Shown here: positions 1 through 8,121 of the stretch, one piece after another
Numbering within the stretch: position 1 is the stretch's first letter
How the letters are laid out: each line of letters begins with the position of its first letter
NCBI GenBank assembly: GCA_964603985.1
Contig: CAZRXG010000046.1
Span: 1-28,268, forward strand
DNA length: 28,268 nt
Reading direction: 5' to 3'
From: CAZRXG01 sp964603985
Lineage (GTDB): Bacteria > Chloroflexota > Anaerolineae > Aggregatilineales > UBA3940
The notes under the pieces: generated by a model
What the model saw: the letters and a program-made list of their open reading frames with translations, nothing else
Databases searched by the model: none
What the model was told of the DNA's origin: nothing
Made by a program: the position numbers and the translations under genes

Positions 1-10
1 CAGACTGAGC

Positions 11-37
11 GCGACCGCAGGTCGCGACCGGAGGTCG
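11..37. repeat. tandem pair of three-base-loop hairpins
   Basis: Two back-to-back perfect inverted repeats are visible: GCGACC-GCA-GGTCGC at 11-25 and CGACC-GGA-GGTCG at 25-37. The second is almost identical to the hairpin at 24651-24665, and the following text (ggcgggtgaggg) resembles the end of the repeats at 13780 and 24670. This is probably a diverged member of the same intergenic repeat family. Nothing coding is seen from position 1 to 154. Confidence 0.5.
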
Positions 38-154
38 GGCGAAGGCGGGTGAGGGTTTGAGCAACAACGTGCCAACAACCAGCATCACAGAGCAGAGTAA
101 AAGTTACCCCATTATTTTGTAAATCCCCATAGGCGCAGATTCGCGGCCCGCCAA

Positions 155-183
155 TCGCCAACCGCCGCCCGCGCATCTATAAT
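155..183 (+). promoter_or_regulatory. sigma70-type promoter, apparently leaderless
   Basis: A perfect -10 hexamer TATAAT lies at 178-183, with a 4/6 -35 match TCGCCA at 155-160 and 17 bp between them. Only seven bases separate the -10 from the ATG at 191, so the predicted transcription start falls at or next to the start codon. There is no Shine-Dalgarno sequence. Leaderless transcription is inferred from this geometry. Confidence 0.55.
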
Positions 184-190
184 ACCCCGC

Positions 191-1546
191 ATGGCGAAAT
201 CGCGGCGGTGGATGGCGTGGGCGGTGATCGGGGGAGGGGTGGCGCTGCGGCTGGCGATCGCGCCCTGGGGCGGGCATCCTGGCGACCTGCCGACGCTGAC
301 CGGCTGGGCGGCGGCGTTGGGCGCGGGCGGTTGGTTGAGCGTATACGTGGCTTCGGATGCCAATTACCCGCCGCTGGGGATGCTGCTGATCGCGGCGGCG
401 CGAGGGCTTTACGGCTTGCTCGCGCCGGGGGGCGAATTGGCGACGGTCGGGGTGTGGCCGGTGATCGTCAAGCTGCCCGCGATCCTGGCCGACGCCGGGA
501 TCGGGTGGCTGATCTGGCGGATGGCGCGCGGTCGGCGTGGTGCGTTGTGGGGGGTGGTGAGTGTGGCCCTCAACCCGGCGCTGATCGTGCTCAGCGCGTG
601 GTGGTGCCAGCTTGAGAGCGTTTACGCGCTGCTGGCGCTGGGGGCGGTCGTGGCGGCGGTGGAGCGGCGTCCGATGCTGGCCGGGATCCTGCTGGGGGCG
701 GGCGTGATGGTCAAGGTGCAGGCGGTGGTCGTCGCGCCGGTGGTGGGATTGGTGATCCTGGCGGAGGCGGGGCGCGTGCCGCGACGGGTGGGATTGTTGG
801 CGCTGGGCGCGATCCTGCCGGTTGCGCTGGCGATGGGGCCGTTCGTCACGCTGGGGCAGGGTGGGCTGGTGTTGGGGCGAATCGCCGCGCTGGTGGCCGG
901 GCCGGGCTGGCTGACGGTCAATGCGCTGAATGCCTGGTACCTGGTCACGGGTGGGGCGGGCAACTGGGCTTACCAGGCGCCGCTCACCCGCCCTGACAGC
1001 GCGCCGGTGCTGGTGGGGGTGTCGGCGCGGGCGCTCGGATCGGCGGCGCTGGTGCTGTGGTCGGTGGGGGTGCTGGGGTCGGCGTGGCGGGTGCGGCGGG
1101 AGGCGTCGGGGCGGGGGTGGCTCCTGGCGGGGGCGCTGCTGTATCTGGGCGTTTTTCTGTGGCCGACGCAGGCCCACGAGCGGTATGCGTTTGGGGCGGT
1201 GGTGATGCTGGCCGGGATGGTGGCGGTCGGCCTGGGCGGGCGATCACCCGATCCCCGGCCCGGAGTTGCGGAGATGGGTGGGGGTGAAAAGCGCGGGCGA
1301 ATGAGATACCATCCTGGAGGCACGGTGGGCGCCAGCGTCGCATGGCGCGATGGTGCGCTTTATGCGATGATTACGGCAGCGCACACGCTCAATCTGCTGT
1401 GGGCGGCGCCGCCGATGCCCTGGCTGGCGAGTCGTTTCGCCGGGCAGAGGGAGATCGGGCTGGGGGTCGCGCTGGTGATGCTGCTGCTGGCGTGGTGGGG
1501 ATGGTGGATGTTGCACCGCATGGGGGACGGAGAAACGAGCGAGTAG
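191..1546 (+). CDS. GT-C type integral membrane glycosyltransferase (DUF2029/PMT-like)
   Basis: This 451-residue protein is almost entirely hydrophobic, with roughly ten or more membrane segments. Polyprenyl-phosphate-sugar-dependent GT-C transferases carry an acidic residue near an early extracytoplasmic NYPP-type motif; here the segment SDANYPPLG sits at about residues 55-63. The late motif HERY at about 329-332, preceded by a Trp-Pro-Thr segment, is also typical of the DUF2029/glycosyltransferase-87-like group. The likely role is transfer of a sugar from a lipid-linked donor to an envelope glycan or lipid on the outer face of the membrane; the acceptor is unknown. Residues 350-385 form a polar loop before two last helices. 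The start follows a leaderless promoter with no ribosome binding site. The stop codon abuts the ATG of the next gene, so the two are probably co-translated. The family call is fairly secure; the substrate is not. Confidence 0.72.
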   Translation: MAKSRRWMAWAVIGGGVALRLAIAPWGGHPGDLPTLTGWAAALGAGGWLSVYVASDANYPPLGMLLIAAARGLYGLLAPGGELATVGVWPVIVKLPAILADAGIGWLIWRMARGRRGALWGVVSVALNPALIVLSAWWCQLESVYALLALGAVVAAVERRPMLAGILLGAGVMVKVQAVVVAPVVGLVILAEAGRVPRRVGLLALGAILPVALAMGPFVTLGQGGLVLGRIAALVAGPGWLTVNALNAWYLVTGGAGNWAYQAPLTRPDSAPVLVGVSARALGSAALVLWSVGVLGSAWRVRREASGRGWLLAGALLYLGVFLWPTQAHERYAFGAVVMLAGMVAVGLGGRSPDPRPGVAEMGGGEKRGRMRYHPGGTVGASVAWRDGALYAMITAAHTLNLLWAAPPMPWLASRFAGQREIGLGVALVMLLLAWWGWWMLHRMGDGETSE

Positions 1547-2542
1547 ATGCAGACCTCCCAGATGCACGCGCACGTGCTCCGCGCCATCGAGCTGGTCAAT
1601 GCCGGGCGGCGCGCTGAGGCGCTCCACCTGCTGCGGTTCGTCGTGGGGCAGGAGCCAGAGTTCGTCGCGGCGTGGCGCTGGCTGGCCTACTGCACCCCTG
1701 ACCCGCACGAGGCGCTGGCCGCTATCGAGCACATCCTCCAGATCGAGCCTTACGACGCGTGGGCGTGGCAGGCGCGGGAGGACTGGCAGACCTGGCAGGC
1801 GCGTAGGCTGGCCCGTGAGTACTACACCCTGCCGCGCGCCGGGCCGGTCGTCGCGCCACGGCGGCGGCCAGCCGGCATCCTGCCCGCGTGGCTGAGCATG
1901 GTGGGGATGCTGATGGCCGTGGTGGCGCTTGCGGGTGGGATGGGTCTGCGGCTGCTGAGCGGCTTCGGCGTGACGGGCGCGTTCCCGGCGCGGGCCGTGC
2001 AGACCGACCCGACCGCGCTGCCGCCCCTCGAGCTGGCCCCGCAGGTCGTCACCAGCACGACGGTCAGCTACTACACCTTCCAGGCAGGGGACATGGGTGC
2101 GATCCGGCAGCACCTGTACAATGACGGGCCGCAGTTGAGCAACCGCGAACACTCGATTGCGATGACGACCTACGAGCTGTCCGTCGACTGGGAGATGCAG
2201 CAGACACCTGGTGCGTGTCAGGTTGGCAGCATGGCCGTGAACCTCGACCTGGAGTACATCTATCCCCAGTGGGAGCCGGTGGGATCGCCGTCACGAACCC
2301 TGTACGAGGAGTGGGACCGCTTCATGCTGCACGTGGTCGCCCATGAGGAGTATCACGGGCGAATCGCGCTGGAGTGCGCCAACGAGATCGCGGAGTTGAT
2401 CGGCGACATCGAGCCGCAGCGCACCTGTAGCGCGTTGGAGGGGACGCTGGACGTGCTGATCAGCGAGACCTACCAGGCGTGCGAGGAGCGCCAGCAGGCG
2501 TTCGACGATGTTGAGGGCCGGACGACCTTCCCGCTGCCCTGA
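1547..2542 (+). CDS. TPR-like, single-pass membrane protein with DUF922-like putative Zn-protease domain
   Basis: The 331-residue protein has three parts. Residues 8-95 form a helical, TPR-like region (Glu/Ala/Trp-rich, repeated AL..I..EP pattern). Residues 110-138 form one transmembrane segment after an Arg-rich stop. Residues 170-325 form an extracytoplasmic domain. That domain contains a clear HExxH zinc-binding motif (VAHEEYHGRIA, H266-H270), a Tyr-rich beta region before it (VSYYTF) and four cysteines. This arrangement matches the DUF922 family of predicted secreted Zn-dependent proteases, whose substrates are not known. The ATG directly follows the TAG of the glycosyltransferase gene with no spacer, so translation is probably coupled. 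A job in processing or trimming an envelope product of the neighbouring glycosyltransferase is possible but unproven. Fusion of a cytosolic TPR to this outer domain across one helix is unusual. Confidence 0.62.
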   Translation: MQTSQMHAHVLRAIELVNAGRRAEALHLLRFVVGQEPEFVAAWRWLAYCTPDPHEALAAIEHILQIEPYDAWAWQAREDWQTWQARRLAREYYTLPRAGPVVAPRRRPAGILPAWLSMVGMLMAVVALAGGMGLRLLSGFGVTGAFPARAVQTDPTALPPLELAPQVVTSTTVSYYTFQAGDMGAIRQHLYNDGPQLSNREHSIAMTTYELSVDWEMQQTPGACQVGSMAVNLDLEYIYPQWEPVGSPSRTLYEEWDRFMLHVVAHEEYHGRIALECANEIAELIGDIEPQRTCSALEGTLDVLISETYQACEERQQAFDDVEGRTTFPLP

Positions 2543-2571
2543 GCCGGTCGGCCCTCGCACACTGCCCTACC

Positions 2572-3495
2572 TCACCACTCGCCGACAAGCTCCACCTCTA
2601 ATTCCAGCTTCACGCCGAACTGTGCCAGCACCTCGCGGCGGGCCAGGTCGACCAGTGCCTTCACGTCGCCCGCCGTCGCCTCGCCGACGTTGAGAAAGAA
2701 GTTGGCGTGCTGCTCGCTGATCAGCACCCCGCCGACCCGCGTCCCCTTGAGACCAGCCGCCTCGATCAGCCGCCCGGCGTAGTCGCCCGGTGGGTTCTTG
2801 AACATGCTGCCGATGGTCGCGCCGGGGGGTTGGGTGCGTTTGCGGTAGGCGCTGTACTCGTCGGCGCGCGCCCGGCAGGCTGCCGGATCGTCGGAGGCGA
2901 GATCGAGCGTCGCGCCCAGGATGACACACTGCCGCCGCTCGCGCTTGAGGATTGATGAGCGGTACTCGAAGGCCAGGTCGGCGTTGGCCCACGTCACGTC
3001 GAGGATCGTGCCGCCCGCCGATGGCACCACGCCGTCGACGCTGGCGGTCACCGCCTTCATGTCGCCGCCGTGCGCGCCCGCGTTGCCGTACACCGCCCCG
3101 CCGAGCGTGCCCGGCACGCCGATGGCCCACTCCAGGCCGGTCAGGCCGTGGTTGATGCAGCGCCGGGCAAGCTGGATGGTGCTGACGCCGGAGTCGGCGA
3201 TCACCGTCGCTTCGTTGAACGTGACATCATGAGTGCGGTTGTGCACGACCAGCCCGCGCACGCCCCGGTCGGCGATCAGGACGTTGCTGCCCCCGCCGAG
3301 GATGCACAGTGGCAGGTCGTTCGCCCACGCGACCCGCGCCGCCGCGCGCAGGTCGTCGCGCGTCTGGGCGGCGAGGAAGGCGTCCGCCGGGCCGCCGATG
3401 CGGGCCGAGGTGTGGCGGGCCAGAGGCTCATCGAGGAGCAGGCGCTCGCCGAAGGCGTCGCGTAAGGCGTCGAGGGCGGGGGATGGGAGGGTCAT
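2572..3495 (-). CDS. murB: UDP-N-acetylenolpyruvoylglucosamine reductase MurB
   Basis: MurB reduces UDP-GlcNAc-enolpyruvate to UDP-N-acetylmuramate with FAD and NADPH, in cytoplasmic peptidoglycan precursor synthesis. At 307 residues it has the usual size. The FAD-binding segments are clear: GGGSNVL near residue 67, and the Pro-Gly-Thr-x-Gly-Gly-Ala...Asn-Ala-Gly-Ala stretch near 128-141. Later come YRSS, the conserved Ser/Lys region GSMFKNP near 229-235, the HANFFLN strand, and a Glu-rich C-terminus (ELEVELVG) holding the catalytic Glu. The layout fits the type II MurB group, which lacks the extra C-terminal insertion. The ATG has TAAGG nine bases upstream, and only 10 bp separate it from the murC stop, so the two genes form an operon. 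It is convergent with the preceding DUF922-like gene. Confidence 0.95.
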   Translation of the reverse strand: MTLPSPALDALRDAFGERLLLDEPLARHTSARIGGPADAFLAAQTRDDLRAAARVAWANDLPLCILGGGSNVLIADRGVRGLVVHNRTHDVTFNEATVIADSGVSTIQLARRCINHGLTGLEWAIGVPGTLGGAVYGNAGAHGGDMKAVTASVDGVVPSAGGTILDVTWANADLAFEYRSSILKRERRQCVILGATLDLASDDPAACRARADEYSAYRKRTQPPGATIGSMFKNPPGDYAGRLIEAAGLKGTRVGGVLISEQHANFFLNVGEATAGDVKALVDLARREVLAQFGVKLELEVELVGEW

Positions 3496-3505
3496 CTTAT
3501 AAACC

Positions 3506-4960
3506 TTACCGTTTCTCTGTGCCGAGTGCTGCCAGCAACCCGTCCCCCACCGCCGTCGCGTCGCCGGCGCTCATCACGATCACCACGTCGCCGGACTTCA
3601 CGTGCGCGGCCAGAAACTCGGCCACCGCGCCCACCGGGCCGGGGACATGCCGCGCATTGGGGTGGCCGGGCATGCGGTCGAGGACGCTCTCCGGCGTGAT
3701 CCCGAACGTCTCCCGGTCGCGCGAGCGGTACACGTCGGTGATGACGACGTGATCGGCCTCGGCGAAGCAGGCCGCGAACTCGTCGAGCAGCGCTCTGGTG
3801 CGGCTGAAGGTGTGCGGCTGCCACACTGCCCAGACCGGGCGTCGACCGTAGCGCTGGCGGGCCGCCTCAAGCGTGGCGCGGATGGCGGTCGGGTGGTGGG
3901 CGTAGTCGTCGATCACCGTCACGCCGCCCGCCTCGCCCTTCACCTCGAAGCGCCGTCCCACCCCGGAGAAGGTCGCCAGTGCGTCGAGTGCCCGGCGGGG
4001 ATCGATGCCCAGCTCGAATGCGACGAGGGTCGCCGCCAGGGCGTTGCGGACGTTGTGCTCGCCGGGCAGGGTCAGCGATGCGTCCATGACGACAGTCTGG
4101 CCCTGCGTCTCGCCCCGACCGGGCGGTAGGACGTAGGCCACGCGGAAGCCCGTGCCGCCGTCCTGCGGTTCCAGCCCGACCGCCAGCCAGCCGATGCCCG
4201 AAAAGTGATACAGCGATTGCATGGTCAGGCCGTAGGTGACGGCGGGCGACCCGGCCTCCAGGCGGCGGTTGATCAGCGCGCGCACCTCCGGGTCGTCGTG
4301 GCAGGCCACCAGCAGACCGTCAGGGGGGAGCAGGTTGAGGAATTCGGCGAACAGTGCCCGCACGTCCTCAATGCTTCCAAACATGTCAGGGTGATCCATC
4401 TCCAGTGAGGTCAGCACGGCGATGCGCGGGCGCAGGCCCATGAACATGCGGTCGTACTCGTCGGCCTCGATCACGAACACGTCGCCTGACCCGGCGCGGG
4501 CGTTGGTGCCCAGGTCGCGGGAGATGCCGCCGATGATGAAGCCGGGGGCGAGGCCGCAGGTGTCCAGCGTGTGGGCGATCATGGCGGTGGTGGTGGTTTT
4601 GCCGTGCGTCCCGGCGACCGCGACGCCGATCTTATCCCGCATCAGCGCGCCGAGAACGTCCGCGCGCTTGTAGACCGGCAGGCCGCGCTCGTGGGCGGCG
4701 AGCACCTCGGCGTTGCCGGGCGGGATGGCGGAGGAGATCACCAGCGCGTCGGGGCTGAAGGCGTCGAGGTGGGCCGGGTCGTGGCCGCGCTCGATGGGGA
4801 CGCCGCGCTCGCGCAGGGGGGCGATCAGCGGTGACTCGGCCACGTCGCAGCCGGAGATGGCATAGCCCTGCTCGTGCATCACGCGGGCGATGGCGTTGAT
4901 GCCAAAGCCGCCGATGCCGAGGAAGTGCACGCGCATGCCGGGTCGGAGTGATTGGGGCAT
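3506..4960 (-). CDS. murC: UDP-N-acetylmuramate--L-alanine ligase MurC
   Basis: MurC adds L-alanine to UDP-MurNAc using ATP, the first peptide step after MurB. The chosen ATG at 4960 gives 484 residues, normal for the family; upstream in-frame sequence to 5080 looks non-coding, and AAAGGA lies 9-10 bases before this ATG. Visible motifs are the N-terminal Rossmann segment FLGIGGFGINAIA (13-25), the P-loop GTHGKTTTT (117-125), the Mg/substrate segment EADEYD (165-170), DDYAHHPTAI of the central domain, and WQPHTFSRTRAL plus DVYRSRDRE in the C-terminal domain. A possible -10 (TACAAT, 5003-5008) lies upstream but has only a weak -35. The usual mur/fts neighbours (murG, ftsQ, ddl) are absent from this side of the operon. 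The function is secure. Confidence 0.95.
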   Translation of the reverse strand: MPQSLRPGMRVHFLGIGGFGINAIARVMHEQGYAISGCDVAESPLIAPLRERGVPIERGHDPAHLDAFSPDALVISSAIPPGNAEVLAAHERGLPVYKRADVLGALMRDKIGVAVAGTHGKTTTTAMIAHTLDTCGLAPGFIIGGISRDLGTNARAGSGDVFVIEADEYDRMFMGLRPRIAVLTSLEMDHPDMFGSIEDVRALFAEFLNLLPPDGLLVACHDDPEVRALINRRLEAGSPAVTYGLTMQSLYHFSGIGWLAVGLEPQDGGTGFRVAYVLPPGRGETQGQTVVMDASLTLPGEHNVRNALAATLVAFELGIDPRRALDALATFSGVGRRFEVKGEAGGVTVIDDYAHHPTAIRATLEAARQRYGRRPVWAVWQPHTFSRTRALLDEFAACFAEADHVVITDVYRSRDRETFGITPESVLDRMPGHPNARHVPGPVGAVAEFLAAHVKSGDVVIVMSAGDATAVGDGLLAALGTEKR

Positions 4961-5122
4961 GAGGGTGTGTCCTTTGCGTACCGGTTGGGTCGTCGGAAGG
5001 ATATTGTAAGCGGGGAGCGGGTGGGACGCTAATGGTTCGGGCTCACACCCCGGCAACGCAGCAGGGCACACGAAAAGCACGGGAGCCTTTGCCCGGCTCC
5101 GCGCTTGCGTAGATTCTGCCCC

Positions 5123-5827
5123 TCAGATCGCCCGCCCCAATTCGGCCAGGTGCGCGTTGAAGTCTGCCGCCGGGTCTTCGGCCCGCTTCGCCAGGAACGC
5201 CTCGATCCCCAGCAGGTCGCCCAGCGCCGCCCCCGCGCGGATCTCGGCTGTCAGTGCTTCCTCGCGCCCCCACGACTGCTCGGCCTGTTCGAAGACGGCG
5301 GGCAGGTGATCGGCCCCCAGGAAGATGGCGCCGTCGGCGTCGCCAAAGGCCCAGTCGCCGGGCGTCACCCGCGCGTCTCCCAGCGTCACCTCGACGTTGC
5401 TCTGCCCGACCCCCTTGAGTTCGGCGGGCAGCTTGAGCGGGCCGACCGGCAGCGTGCCCCAGCAGATGACCGGCAGGCCGATGTCGAGCAGCGTCCCCAC
5501 GTCGCGCACCAGCCCGTCGGCGATGAACCCGGCCAGCCCCTTGCGCTGCGCTTCGGTGGCGATCAGGTCGCCCAGCAGCGCGACCTCGGCGGTGCGGTTG
5601 GTCAGCACGATCACATCGCCGGGCCGGGCGCGGTGCACCGCTCCCAGGATGGTGACCAGATCGTTGTTCACCTCCACCGTCACGACCGGCCCGGCCAGCC
5701 TGTCACGCCGCTCCAGCGGGGCCAGCCCTGATGGCGGCACGCCAACCGGAACGCCCGCCCGGTAGGCCGCGTCGGCCAGCAGCGCTGTGCTGTAGCGTTG
5801 GTGGAAGAGATGTGCGTAGTTGCTCAC
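5123..5827 (-). CDS. RraA-family protein (HMG/CHA-aldolase-like)
   Basis: The protein has 234 residues and starts with GTG, preceded by GAGGGGGAT at good distance. RraA-fold proteins include class II 4-hydroxy-4-methyl-2-oxoglutarate aldolases, oxaloacetate decarboxylases and the RNase E inhibitor RraA. The diagnostic segments are present: GDLIATEA (86-93) and DGLVRD (104-109), whose Arg and Asp contact the oxo-acid and the divalent metal in aldolases, and the PGD...FGDADGAIFL strand (156-170) that ends the core. Because the metal and substrate residues are kept, an oxo-acid lyase activity is more likely than a purely regulatory role; databases often misname such proteins dimethylmenaquinone methyltransferases. 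It lies 37 bp downstream of a small membrane protein gene on the same strand, probably in one transcript. The substrate cannot be read from the sequence. Confidence 0.85.
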   Translation of the reverse strand: MSNYAHLFHQRYSTALLADAAYRAGVPVGVPPSGLAPLERRDRLAGPVVTVEVNNDLVTILGAVHRARPGDVIVLTNRTAEVALLGDLIATEAQRKGLAGFIADGLVRDVGTLLDIGLPVICWGTLPVGPLKLPAELKGVGQSNVEVTLGDARVTPGDWAFGDADGAIFLGADHLPAVFEQAEQSWGREEALTAEIRAGAALGDLLGIEAFLAKRAEDPAADFNAHLAELGRAI

Positions 5828-5864
5828 GGGTATCCCCCTCTACTGAGCCTCCGCGCGTCGTCGC

Positions 5865-6224
5865 TCACTCCAGCGTGATGCCGAGCGCGGTCGCGGCGAT
5901 GGCAACCGCCGTCGTCCAGATGTAGATCTCCACTGCCTGCCTGCGAAGTTGCGCGACCTCGGCGGGGTCCTCAATCGGCTCCTCCCCGCCGTTCATGTTG
6001 CATACGCCGCGCGCTGCGTGGGCCACGCACGTCCAGCCCCGCGCCTGGAAGATGCCCAGCCCGGCCACCCAGAAGGGGATGAAGGTCACCAGCCGCACCC
6101 AGCATTTGGCGCCGATCACGATCAGGATGAACAGGATCGCCACGCCGACGAAGAACGCGATCAGGCCGAAGGCCATGCGCTTGCGACGCCCTCGTACCCC
6201 GATGTTGGCTAACCGTTTTGCCAT
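5865..6224 (-). CDS. small three-helix membrane protein of unknown function
   Basis: The 119-residue protein starts with a basic N-terminus (MAKRLANIGVRGRRKR). Hydrophobic helices follow at about 18-38, 42-60 and 101-117. Between the second and third helices is a loop with two cysteines (TCVAHAARGVC) and an acidic stretch (GGEEPIEDP). I do not recognise a named family with certainty; the pattern of a basic start, paired helices and a conserved Cys loop suggests a conserved bacterial membrane protein. The ATG at 6224 has AAGGAG 11 bases upstream. A clear promoter lies about 100 bp upstream, and the gene heads a probable two-gene unit with the RraA-family gene. No function is assigned. Confidence 0.75.
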   Translation of the reverse strand: MAKRLANIGVRGRRKRMAFGLIAFFVGVAILFILIVIGAKCWVRLVTFIPFWVAGLGIFQARGWTCVAHAARGVCNMNGGEEPIEDPAEVAQLRRQAVEIYIWTTAVAIAATALGITLE

Positions 6225-6328
6225 GTGATGTTCTGCTCCTTAGCGGTAAGAGAATCCGCCCCATGATGCCGGTTGGTTGGTGAAGCCCCGGATCGGGTTC
6301 GAAGCGGGTCTCGTGTGCCTCTAGTTTG

Positions 6329-6358
6329 ATTATTCACCAAACCGGCACCGGAGGTCAA
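6329..6358 (-). promoter_or_regulatory. sigma70-type promoter
   Basis: Reading the minus strand, TTGACC (6353-6358, 5/6 to the -35 consensus) is followed after 18 bp by AATAAT (6329-6334, 5/6 to the -10 consensus). It points at the small membrane protein gene and would leave a leader of about 100 nt. The rest of the non-coding stretch 6359-6582 shows nothing supportable beyond a short direct repeat, GTTGGTGAAGCC, at 6276-6287 and 6418-6429. Confidence 0.6.
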
Positions 6359-6582
6359 TAGTACCCTCTCGCCGGATGGGGTGCACGTCGTGGGGGGCGG
6401 GCGGCGAGGAGGGTGCTGTTGGTGAAGCCTCGCCGCGAACCCCCGTTTTGGAGCTATACCTGTAACCGTGTCTCTCTTAGCAAGGCAGATTTTTCTCCTG
6501 GTGAGCGGGAATCCAGCATACCCCCGTCGCCGGTGGGCATGGCGAGGCTCTGTCAATGAAGCAGGTGGCTGGAGCGTTGGGC

Positions 6583-7860
6583 CTATTCCTGGGATACACG
6601 CACCTCGTCAATGTGACCTTGCAAGAAGCTGTCCGGTTGTGTGACCCAGTAGATACCAAATGTATCGCTGAAGCCGGGGAATAGCACCGGCTCCAATATC
6701 GGTTCGTCATCCAAATAAAACTTCATCTCGTGCCCGTTCCATACGAGTTTCAGTGTTACCATGGCCGGGAGCGAGATGACGGACTGTCCCTCAACCCATT
6801 TGCCTCCAGCCTCATAGATGACGTCTCCTTGGTCAATCTGCGGTTTGCCCCCAAACCACAACCGGTAATACACCCAGGTTCTCTCGTCATCGTTGAGGCG
6901 GGTGAACAACCCAACGCCATCCCCCTGGTTTCCCACCGAGTCGATTGTCAACTCGATCTCGACCGCCGTGACGCGGGGTTGCTCCAGTATTTCGACCAGG
7001 TAGTAGCTCATAACATCGTCGGTCGCTGTATTGGTGAATGTGAAATCCAAGCGTCCCTCTTGTTCGGTTAAGCCCCATTCCTCCAAGTTCCAGCATGCGC
7101 CGTCGGGAGATGGCAGAAAGAGAAGGTCTTGGTGAGGACTGCCGTCCGCAAATTGATTCCACAACTTGCCATCGACACAGTTGTTGTCAAAACTGTCATA
7201 GGCCGGGATGGCAGTGGGAGGCGGTGCCGTTACGTCACCCTCGTCAGGTTTCGGCGTCTTATCCGGAGTAAACGTTGGACAGCGATCGGGGGAAGCCTCG
7301 TTCTTCAATAAGTTTAGGCGTAATTGTGTGAGGGCCAGAAAGGGAACCTCACCCAACAAGGTCCCATCAGCACGGGTGACCGAGATGGTGCCCTTAGACC
7401 ATATCTCCTCCCATTGCAAAGTGGCAATGCCCATGCTGTGACCTGGAGTGACTATTTCACGGTGGTCTGCGACCATTTCTCTAGCCCCTATCTTAAAATG
7501 GAGGCTTGCTTCTAGCTCGGACCCCAATTTTGCCTCGGCCACTTCGGGGATACCGGCCCCGACTTCGGCGATAATTGTTTCGGTTAGCTCGAGCTCAACA
7601 CTGTAGACGATTTCGTGCTCACGTATAAGGGTTTCTGTCGTGCTGGCAGGTGAGTCGCAGTTATTAGTAGTTGCTTCGAAGAGAGGAGCCGATTTGCGTA
7701 TCACAGGCTCGTCGTCACGTATGACTAAGTAGCCAAATTCGGGAGTTGGCTCTGCCCCGGCCTCCGCGACAGAGGGTGAATCTGGCGTTGATGTTCCACA
7801 AGCAGCCAGCAAAAGTAACGCCAGCATCAGGCCCAGTCTTTGAAACGCTGACTTTCGCAT
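6583..7860 (-). CDS. lipoprotein with C-terminal concanavalin-like (jelly-roll) domain
   Basis: From the ATG at 7860 (AGGTGG just upstream) the protein has 425 residues. A basic start and hydrophobic run end in the lipobox LLAAC, with the lipidated Cys at 21. Residues 50-200 form a mixed alpha/beta domain I do not recognise. A Pro/Thr-rich linker follows (TPDKTPKPDEGDVTAPPP). The C-terminal half, about residue 220 onward, opens with YDSFDN and shows alternating beta strands, a GVGLFTR segment, VTLKLVWNG and FYLDDEPI, ending with GHIDEVRVSQE. These are typical of LamG/3-keto-disaccharide-hydrolase-type jelly-roll folds that bind glycans or other surface ligands. It is probably anchored outside the membrane. 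The gene is visibly less GC-rich than its neighbours, hinting at different ancestry. Enzyme activity cannot be claimed. Confidence 0.72.
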   Translation of the reverse strand: MRKSAFQRLGLMLALLLLAACGTSTPDSPSVAEAGAEPTPEFGYLVIRDDEPVIRKSAPLFEATTNNCDSPASTTETLIREHEIVYSVELELTETIIAEVGAGIPEVAEAKLGSELEASLHFKIGAREMVADHREIVTPGHSMGIATLQWEEIWSKGTISVTRADGTLLGEVPFLALTQLRLNLLKNEASPDRCPTFTPDKTPKPDEGDVTAPPPTAIPAYDSFDNNCVDGKLWNQFADGSPHQDLLFLPSPDGACWNLEEWGLTEQEGRLDFTFTNTATDDVMSYYLVEILEQPRVTAVEIELTIDSVGNQGDGVGLFTRLNDDERTWVYYRLWFGGKPQIDQGDVIYEAGGKWVEGQSVISLPAMVTLKLVWNGHEMKFYLDDEPILEPVLFPGFSDTFGIYWVTQPDSFLQGHIDEVRVSQE

Positions 7861-7928
7861 GGTACCACCTTTCTTGATACTGCATATTGGGTGGAAAGTG
7901 GAGAGTGTTGCGATAAGCAGAAACGGCA

Positions 7929-7947
7929 ATAGGAGAGTGCCTCCTAT
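7929..7947 (-). terminator. hairpin after the small membrane ORF
   Basis: A perfect 7-bp inverted repeat, ATAGGAG...CTCCTAT with a 5-base loop, sits two bases past the stop of the frame-corrected small membrane ORF and upstream of the lipoprotein gene, all on the minus strand. No U-run follows, so it may be a weak terminator, an mRNA-stabilising hairpin or an operator. Confidence 0.35.
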
Positions 7948-7948
7948 A

Positions 7949-8102
7949 CTACGTATAAACCCACAGCCGGACAAGCACCGTCCCCACGATCACCGCCACG
8001 CCGCCGAAGAGCAGCGCGCCCACGCGGGCGGCGCGGCAAGGCGGTTATCCCCCACAGCGCCAGGACGAACAGCGCGCTCAGCACACCCCACATGACAGGC
8101 AT
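7949..8102 (-). pseudogene. tiny two-helix membrane ORF with apparent +1 frameshift
   Basis: The ATG at 8102 follows a strong Shine-Dalgarno (GGAGGTG, spacing 5) and begins 19 bp after the RdhA-like stop. The first frame gives a hydrophobic helix (MWGVLSALFVLALWGI), then turns Arg-rich and ends at 7944. A one-base shift in the GC-rich run near 8025-8036 restores a second clean helix (VGALLFGGVAVIVGTVLV) ending RLWVYT and a stop at 7949, about 51 residues in all. Two-helix proteins of this kind next to rdhA recall RdhB membrane anchors, although RdhB is usually larger (about 70-100 residues). Either the gene is recently broken, the base is a sequencing error, or the shift is programmed. The ORF is too short for most automatic gene callers. 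Confidence 0.5.
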
Positions 8103-8121
8103 CGCAGCACCTCCGGGAAGC

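Noticed and set aside
104..1177. Long minus-strand reading frame opposite the glycosyltransferase
   Set aside because: Arg/Pro/His-rich low-complexity translation antisense to a gene with clear motifs; an artefact of high GC.
4961..5080. N-terminal extension of MurC
   Set aside because: Not like the family, crosses a possible -10 box, and the ATG at 4960 has the ribosome binding site.
6290..6310. GGGTTCGAA reminiscent of a tRNA T-loop
   Set aside because: No cloverleaf can be built around it.
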